Position numbers and translations under genes: made by a program
Part shown: positions 6,901 through 8,637 of the stretch, piece after piece
Layout of the letters: the number at the start of each line of letters is the position of its first letter
Numbering within the stretch: the first letter of the stretch is position 1
Notes under the pieces: model-generated
What the model was told of the DNA's origin: nothing
Database searches by the model: none
What the model saw: only the letters and a program-made list of their open reading frames with translations
From: JBLMZW01 sp050259035
Lineage (GTDB): Bacteria > Bacillota > Syntrophomonadia > Syntrophomonadales > DTU052
Assembly (NCBI GenBank): GCA_050259035.1
Contig: JBLMZW010000197.1
Coordinates: 1-8,637 of the forward strand
DNA: 8,637 nucleotides
Reading direction: 5' to 3'

Positions 6901-8496
6901 GCCGGCAATTCAACACTTGATGTAAACAGCAAGACCATTGCCAGTTTAGCTGGCCTGGAATACTTCCAGGAAACAGGACTGAAGACATTGCTCTGCGAAG
7001 ATAACCAGCTAACCAGTTTACCGGATTTGCCGCCCAGCTTGACGAATTTACACTGCGATGGTAACCAGCTAACGAGCCTCCCTACATTGCCGGCTAGCCT
7101 GACATATTTATACTGCGATAATAACCAGGTAACGAGCCTCCCCGCTTTGCCAGGCAGCCTGTCAGTGTTGGGCTCATCCAGAAACCAGCTGACCAGCTTG
7201 CCCAGTCTGCCAGACAATCTAACTTATCTTAGTTGTGCTATTAACCAGATAACAAGCCTGCCTACATTGCCTAATAGCCTGATACAGCTGCAATTTAATG
7301 ACAATCAGATAACGAACCTACCAGCATTGCCAGATAGCCTTACGGAATTGTACTGCGATAATAACCAGATAACGAGCCTCCCCACCACATTACCAGACAC
7401 CCTAACGAACTTGTACTGCAGTGGTAACCAGCTAACGAGCCTCCCCACATTGCCGGTCAACCTGAATGGATTATACTGCTATGTTAATCAGCTAACGAAC
7501 CTGCCCACATTGCCGGACGGCCTGACGGACTTATCCTGTGGCAATAACCAGCTAACGAACCTGCCTACATTGCCGGACGGCCTGACGGACTTATCCTGTG
7601 GCAATAACCAGCTAACGAGCCTCCCCACATTGCCGGCCAGCCTTGCGGGTTTGTTTTGTTATAATAACCAGCTAACGAGCATCCCTACATTACCGGCTAG
7701 CCTGAATGATCTGCAATGCCACTATAATTTCCTCGACGTATTTAACCCGGGTACATCATTATATACAATGCTTAGTGGTTTCACCGGAAGTAAAACTATC
7801 ACTCCCCAGTGCAGGTATTACTACATAGGAAGCGCCAGAACGATTTTATCAGGAGAAACGAGCCAGTTGGCCGGTTCTGAGCTGCCCAAGCAGGATTCAT
7901 CGGATGGCAGTGCTTGGAGGACTAGTGAATATGGTAGCATCAGTGACTTCACTTTCTTCAGTTCGAACGAAGGAGTGGCAACAGTAGACAGCAACGGACT
8001 GATCACCGCACAGTCAGCAGGAAGCTGCAGCATCTATGCCAGGTATAAAAATATTGACAGCGATTTCACGGCGGCAACCATTCCGGTAACAGTCAGCGAT
8101 GGAGGTTCGCCGGCACCGGCGCTGAAAGCGGGGACAAACTACAGCACCCCGGTTCCCGGTTCAGCGATTGGAACCACCAGGATAGATATTCTTAAACTTG
8201 GCAAATACGCTTCATCGGCAACCAAATGGCAGATTAAAGTTATGTCGGGAGCTTGTGCAATTCCTAAACGCGATGGCAAGATTGCCGGTATTGATTACAG
8301 AGACTATTCAGTTGGAACGAATATTGTCATATCTGCCGGTCAGCATATTCTACTTTTGGCCACGGATGATGATGGCAACATCAAGGGCTACGCAGACATC
8401 AAGGTTACCCCTGATATGATTGCATCTGCCCCGAGGATAACCAGAAAACAAGTTCCAATCAGTTTGCCGGGAAAAATAATAGCAATTCCCGAATAG
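3889..8496 (+). CDS. Large SLH-anchored surface protein with FecR, Ig-like and leucine-rich repeat domains
   Basis: A 1535-residue exported protein, presumably held on the cell wall by its SLH domains, which bind secondary wall polymers. In order: signal peptide 1-31 (KK, hydrophobic core, SPAAA); SLH domains at about 32-84, 92-142 and 154-205, each with a TRAE/TRAD motif (69-72, 129-132, 191-194); FecR-like domain about 220-420 (TGENSEAQLSFPDGS; VRGCFW 376-381 where VRGTxF is usual); Gly/Ser/Asp linker about 496-540; beta domain 542-664 ending SHFSTYG; chitobiase C-terminal-like domain 668-748 (IYYTTDGTTPT); SwmB/Ig-like region 754-858; unnamed domain copy A 867-964; LRR N-cap 965-1029; LRRs 1030-1285; Big_2-like domain about 1308-1404 (SSNEGVATVDSNGLITA); copy B 1410-1512. 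There is no LPXTG motif and no C-terminal membrane anchor. Low-use TTG start. The ligand is unknown; adhesion or polymer binding is inferred. The reading frame is unbroken. Confidence 0.93.
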   Translation: MLQGKKWGTALLLTAMLVINMLAIAVSPAAAFTDIKAGTNVDTYTKYISSKNLMTGYSDGSFKPDQAITRAELATILVKAKGLKLYKPAKPTFKDVKPGNWAYSYVETVYKAGLLKGYKDKFRPAAKATRAELSNTLLNMTKESEPKTDLPQNIKDVKNTHWAKNKIAVAIDANIVQPINAQSFAPNRNATRADTARGLAVVMNTAPEYTKSALPITLKKITGTVTYQEHNQPGINITESRLCSTGATITTGENSEAQLSFPDGSNILMKAKTQVIIKESRGQSYLKQDGTQGTTVDFLEVSLTRGRIFGAMATSYFFGQSENNTDTGQKKVKNSQPAVKAAASSKPAANTLPWWKQSSSKRERMKVNMPWGVAAVRGCFWSNAITDEGQITSVVEGGSDDVTETSAGQSVYLGTGKFAKITSANVPPTQPAPLSSEEKRVWQEERAWVNDSAQNIQANAPAEYAAPTMAGETYQGTGQISAQINVVQEIMDSYTESVSSNNSDSENSSGSPSSGGGDSGGGGGDSGGGGGGGDSDDRVGDPLGTPVKIKTGKPVTFKNGVKLDFGSLTISDSATVTATEVASRGIAGDNLGDAIVAGKVMNFTFTDMPDSFPAEISIPLNSSADRSLGIFYYNGSGWEYQDTTINNGIATAAVSHFSTYGVLSAKQTAKPTASPAAGAVTSGTAIVLASETSGASIYYTTDGTTPTRSSTLYKASSKPTVPDGSITIKAVAVKDNLRNSSVVQFNYTGTSSGDHSAPVYQSAALSADNQTVTLTFDEALVNNTADNTALKTAVTLSTDGGSTFHALATDDTVSISGSTLQVTFSAALTEDFNMVRIAANTLKDSYNNVLTSQITTGLLAENHTAAPELINTTNYSTPVPGSTVGTTRISSLTLPIGAAKWQVKVGPAAFPAPDLNSTVTGTADYTAGADIAATAGQHLLLLATDDTEKVKAYADIEIASDMILSAIDISGYFTDANFKQAVWEWLGNTGTPGSFTEQDLIDHSAGNSTLDVNSKTIASLAGLEYFQETGLKTLLCEDNQLTSLPDLPPSLTNLHCDGNQLTSLPTLPASLTYLYCDNNQVTSLPALPGSLSVLGSSRNQLTSLPSLPDNLTYLSCAINQITSLPTLPNSLIQLQFNDNQITNLPALPDSLTELYCDNNQITSLPTTLPDTLTNLYCSGNQLTSLPTLPVNLNGLYCYVNQLTNLPTLPDGLTDLSCGNNQLTNLPTLPDGLTDLSCGNNQLTSLPTLPASLAGLFCYNNQLTSIPTLPASLNDLQCHYNFLDVFNPGTSLYTMLSGFTGSKTITPQCRYYYIGSARTILSGETSQLAGSELPKQDSSDGSAWRTSEYGSISDFTFFSSNEGVATVDSNGLITAQSAGSCSIYARYKNIDSDFTAATIPVTVSDGGSPAPALKAGTNYSTPVPGSAIGTTRIDILKLGKYASSATKWQIKVMSGACAIPKRDGKIAGIDYRDYSVGTNIVISAGQHILLLATDDDGNIKGYADIKVTPDMIASAPRITRKQVPISLPGKIIAIPE
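3982..4503 (+). other. Three SLH wall-anchoring domains
   Basis: Three SLH units begin FTDIKAG (residue 32), FKDVKPGNW (93) and IKDVKNTHW (154). The first two carry GYSDGSFKP and GYKDKFRP before their ITRAE and ATRAE motifs. The third is more divergent (QPINAQSFAPNRNATRAD), which is common for third SLH units. Three units are the usual number for a trimer-like fold on pyruvylated wall polysaccharide. Confidence 0.9.
4546..5148 (+). other. FecR-like domain
   Basis: The segment has the FecR hallmarks in order: GTVTYQ, then STGATITTGENSEAQLSFPDGS, then LEVSLTRGRIFG, then MPWGVAAVRGCFW and finally VVEGG with SAGQSVYLG. A Lys/Ser/Ala-rich insertion of about 45 residues splits it near residues 317-361. 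In Gram-negatives FecR relays iron-siderophore signals to a sigma factor. Here there is no membrane segment or sigma factor, so only the fold, not that role, can be assigned. Confidence 0.75.
5374..5508 (+). repeat. Gly/Ser/Asp-rich linker coding tract
   Basis: Residues about 496-540 form a flexible linker with poly-Gly runs separated by Asp-Ser. In DNA, GGTGGAGACAGTGG occurs at 5434-5447 and again at 5455-5468, a 21-base period. The G-rich strand is prone to slippage and could vary in length between strains. It separates the anchor/FecR part from the outer domains. Confidence 0.85.
5890..6132 (+). other. Chitobiase/beta-hexosaminidase C-terminal-like domain
   Basis: Residues about 668-748 show the family pattern: KPTASPAAGAVTSGTAIVLAS, then ASIYYTTDGTTPTRSSTLY, then ITIKAVAVKDNLRNS. 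This small beta-sandwich is common in bacterial surface proteins as a spacer or carbohydrate-associated module and has no catalytic role of its own. Confidence 0.8.
6487..6780 (+). repeat. Unnamed ~100-residue domain, copy A
   Basis: Residues 867-964. Shared anchors with copy B are TNYSTPVPGS, GTTRI, KWQ-K-V, AGQH-LLLATDD and YADI, ending in DMI. I do not recognise a named family. It lies just before the leucine-rich repeats. Confidence 0.85.
6976..7743 (+). repeat. Leucine-rich repeat array, 12 repeats plus cap
   Basis: Twelve repeats of 20 residues (repeat 7 has 21), roughly SLTxLYCDNNQLTSLPTLPx, run from residue 1030 to 1270, followed by a degenerate thirteenth (SLNDLQCHYNFLDVF). The LPxLP pattern and 20-residue length resemble the short LRRs of YopM/IpaH-type proteins, while LxCxxN is common in environmental surface proteins. 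Eleven of the thirteen have Cys at the same position. The array should form a curved solenoid for ligand binding. An N-cap (YFTDANFKQAVWEWL, from residue 972) precedes it. Confidence 0.93.
7501..7620 (+). repeat. Near-identical 60-bp tandem duplication inside the LRR array
   Basis: Bases 7501-7560 and 7561-7620 differ at only two positions (C7506/T7566 and A7559/G7619), so 58 of 60 match. The other repeats diverge far more. This is a recent unit duplication or gene-conversion event, covering repeats 9-11. Confidence 0.95.
7810..8100 (+). other. Big_2-like bacterial Ig domain
   Basis: Residues about 1308-1404. The diagnostic part begins at residue 1358, with SSNEGVATVDSNGLITA, then the AGSCSIYARY strand and a final ATIPVTVSD strand. 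These are the usual marks of a Big_2 fold. The first half is less typical and carries an insertion (ELPKQDSSDGSAWRTSEYG). Confidence 0.75.
8116..8424 (+). repeat. Unnamed ~100-residue domain, copy B
   Basis: Residues 1410-1512, homologous to copy A at a fixed offset of 543 residues over the first part. In DNA, 21 bases starting at 6514 recur exactly at 8143, and 15 bases starting at 6541 recur at 8170. Copy B has a short insertion near residue 1442. It ends the protein, followed by 23 residues with no anchor signal. Confidence 0.85.
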
Positions 8497-8503
8497 CCTA
8501 AAT

Positions 8504-8637
8504 CTAATCGAAGTTGAAGGTATCTACCGTTTCCAACGAAGGTTTGATAATGGTCATATCGGAGACCGGAAGACCGACCATAATCGCGCTGCGAACTTCT
8601 TCCAGGGATGCCCCGTACCACCTGGCATTTTTGATTG
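8504..8637 (-). CDS. 3' end of an unidentified minus-strand gene
   Basis: Reading the minus strand from 8635 down to a TAG at 8504-8506 gives 43 residues with protein-like composition. They run from IKNARWYGASLEEVRSAIMV through GLPVSDMTIIKPSLETVDTF to NFD. The alternation of helix-like (SLEEVRSAIMVGL) and strand-like (DMTIIKP) segments looks genuine. The competing minus-strand frame (8388-8621) is rich in Arg, Gly and Tyr and looks like noise. The start lies off the right edge. I cannot name the family from this fragment. It converges on the surface-protein gene with 7 bases between the two stops, so no room exists for a dedicated terminator. Confidence 0.65.
   Translation of the reverse strand, partial: IKNARWYGASLEEVRSAIMVGLPVSDMTIIKPSLETVDTFNFD

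Noticed and set aside
6894..7217. Minus-strand ORF with repeated Trp/Leu motif
   Set aside because: It is the reverse reading of the LRR repeats, which explains its periodicity.
6976..7743. Regular 60-base repeats as a possible CRISPR array
   Set aside because: The repeats are coding, without unique spacers, and translate to clear leucine-rich repeats.
6976..7743. IpaH/YopM-type secreted effector
   Set aside because: Only the repeat style matches. There is no NEL ubiquitin ligase domain, and the protein has SLH anchors and a Sec signal.
8388..8621. Minus-strand ORF of 77 codons at the right edge
   Set aside because: It overlaps the end of the surface-protein gene and has noise-like composition; the neighbouring frame ending at 8504 looks more protein-like.

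Overview
The window looks like a moderate-GC Gram-positive, probably anaerobic, clostridia-like Firmicute, with Peptococcaceae-type relatives the best guess. The reasons are strong Shine-Dalgarno sites ahead of every gene, a classic T-box leader with a consensus sigma-A promoter, a clostridial-type 8Fe-8S ferredoxin, and a very large exported protein with S-layer homology (SLH) domains. The genus cannot be fixed from the sequence alone.

Left part (1-1546): three closely spaced plus-strand genes, very likely one transcription unit whose promoter lies left of the window. They encode a small protein with two [4Fe-4S] motifs, a class I SAM-dependent methyltransferase, and a pyridoxamine-phosphate-oxidase-like flavin-binding split-barrel protein. 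Their joint role is unknown; a small redox/methylation module is a guess from context.

Middle part (1547-3620): a leucine biosynthesis unit. A TTGACA-N17-TATAAT promoter drives a leader RNA with a full T-box riboswitch: Stem I with a CUC leucine specifier, the T-box core, and mutually exclusive antiterminator and terminator. Then come a short leucine-containing ORF with its own strong ribosome binding site, which overlaps the start of leuA, and leuA itself (2-isopropylmalate synthase). A GC-rich hairpin follows leuA. Uncharged tRNA-Leu should relieve termination and raise LeuA synthesis.

Right part (3621-8637): a spacer of about 260 bases with an 11-bp inverted repeat and other small hairpins, then one 1535-residue secreted surface protein. 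Its order is signal peptide, three SLH domains, FecR-like domain, Gly/Ser/Asp linker, a beta domain ending in a conserved-looking SHFSTYG segment, a chitobiase-C-terminal-like domain, a SwmB/Ig-like domain, a ~100-residue domain (copy A), twelve 20-residue leucine-rich repeats plus a cap, a Big_2-like Ig domain, and copy B of the ~100-residue domain. It is probably held on the wall by the SLH domains and displays a repeat-based binding surface that is still evolving: two adjacent repeats are 58/60 identical in DNA. Seven bases after its stop lies the stop codon of a convergent minus-strand gene that runs off the right edge.

The most interesting objects are this mosaic surface protein, the leader ORF between the T-box and leuA, and the uncharacterised three-gene redox cluster. 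I see no mobile element, CRISPR array, tRNA or rRNA.
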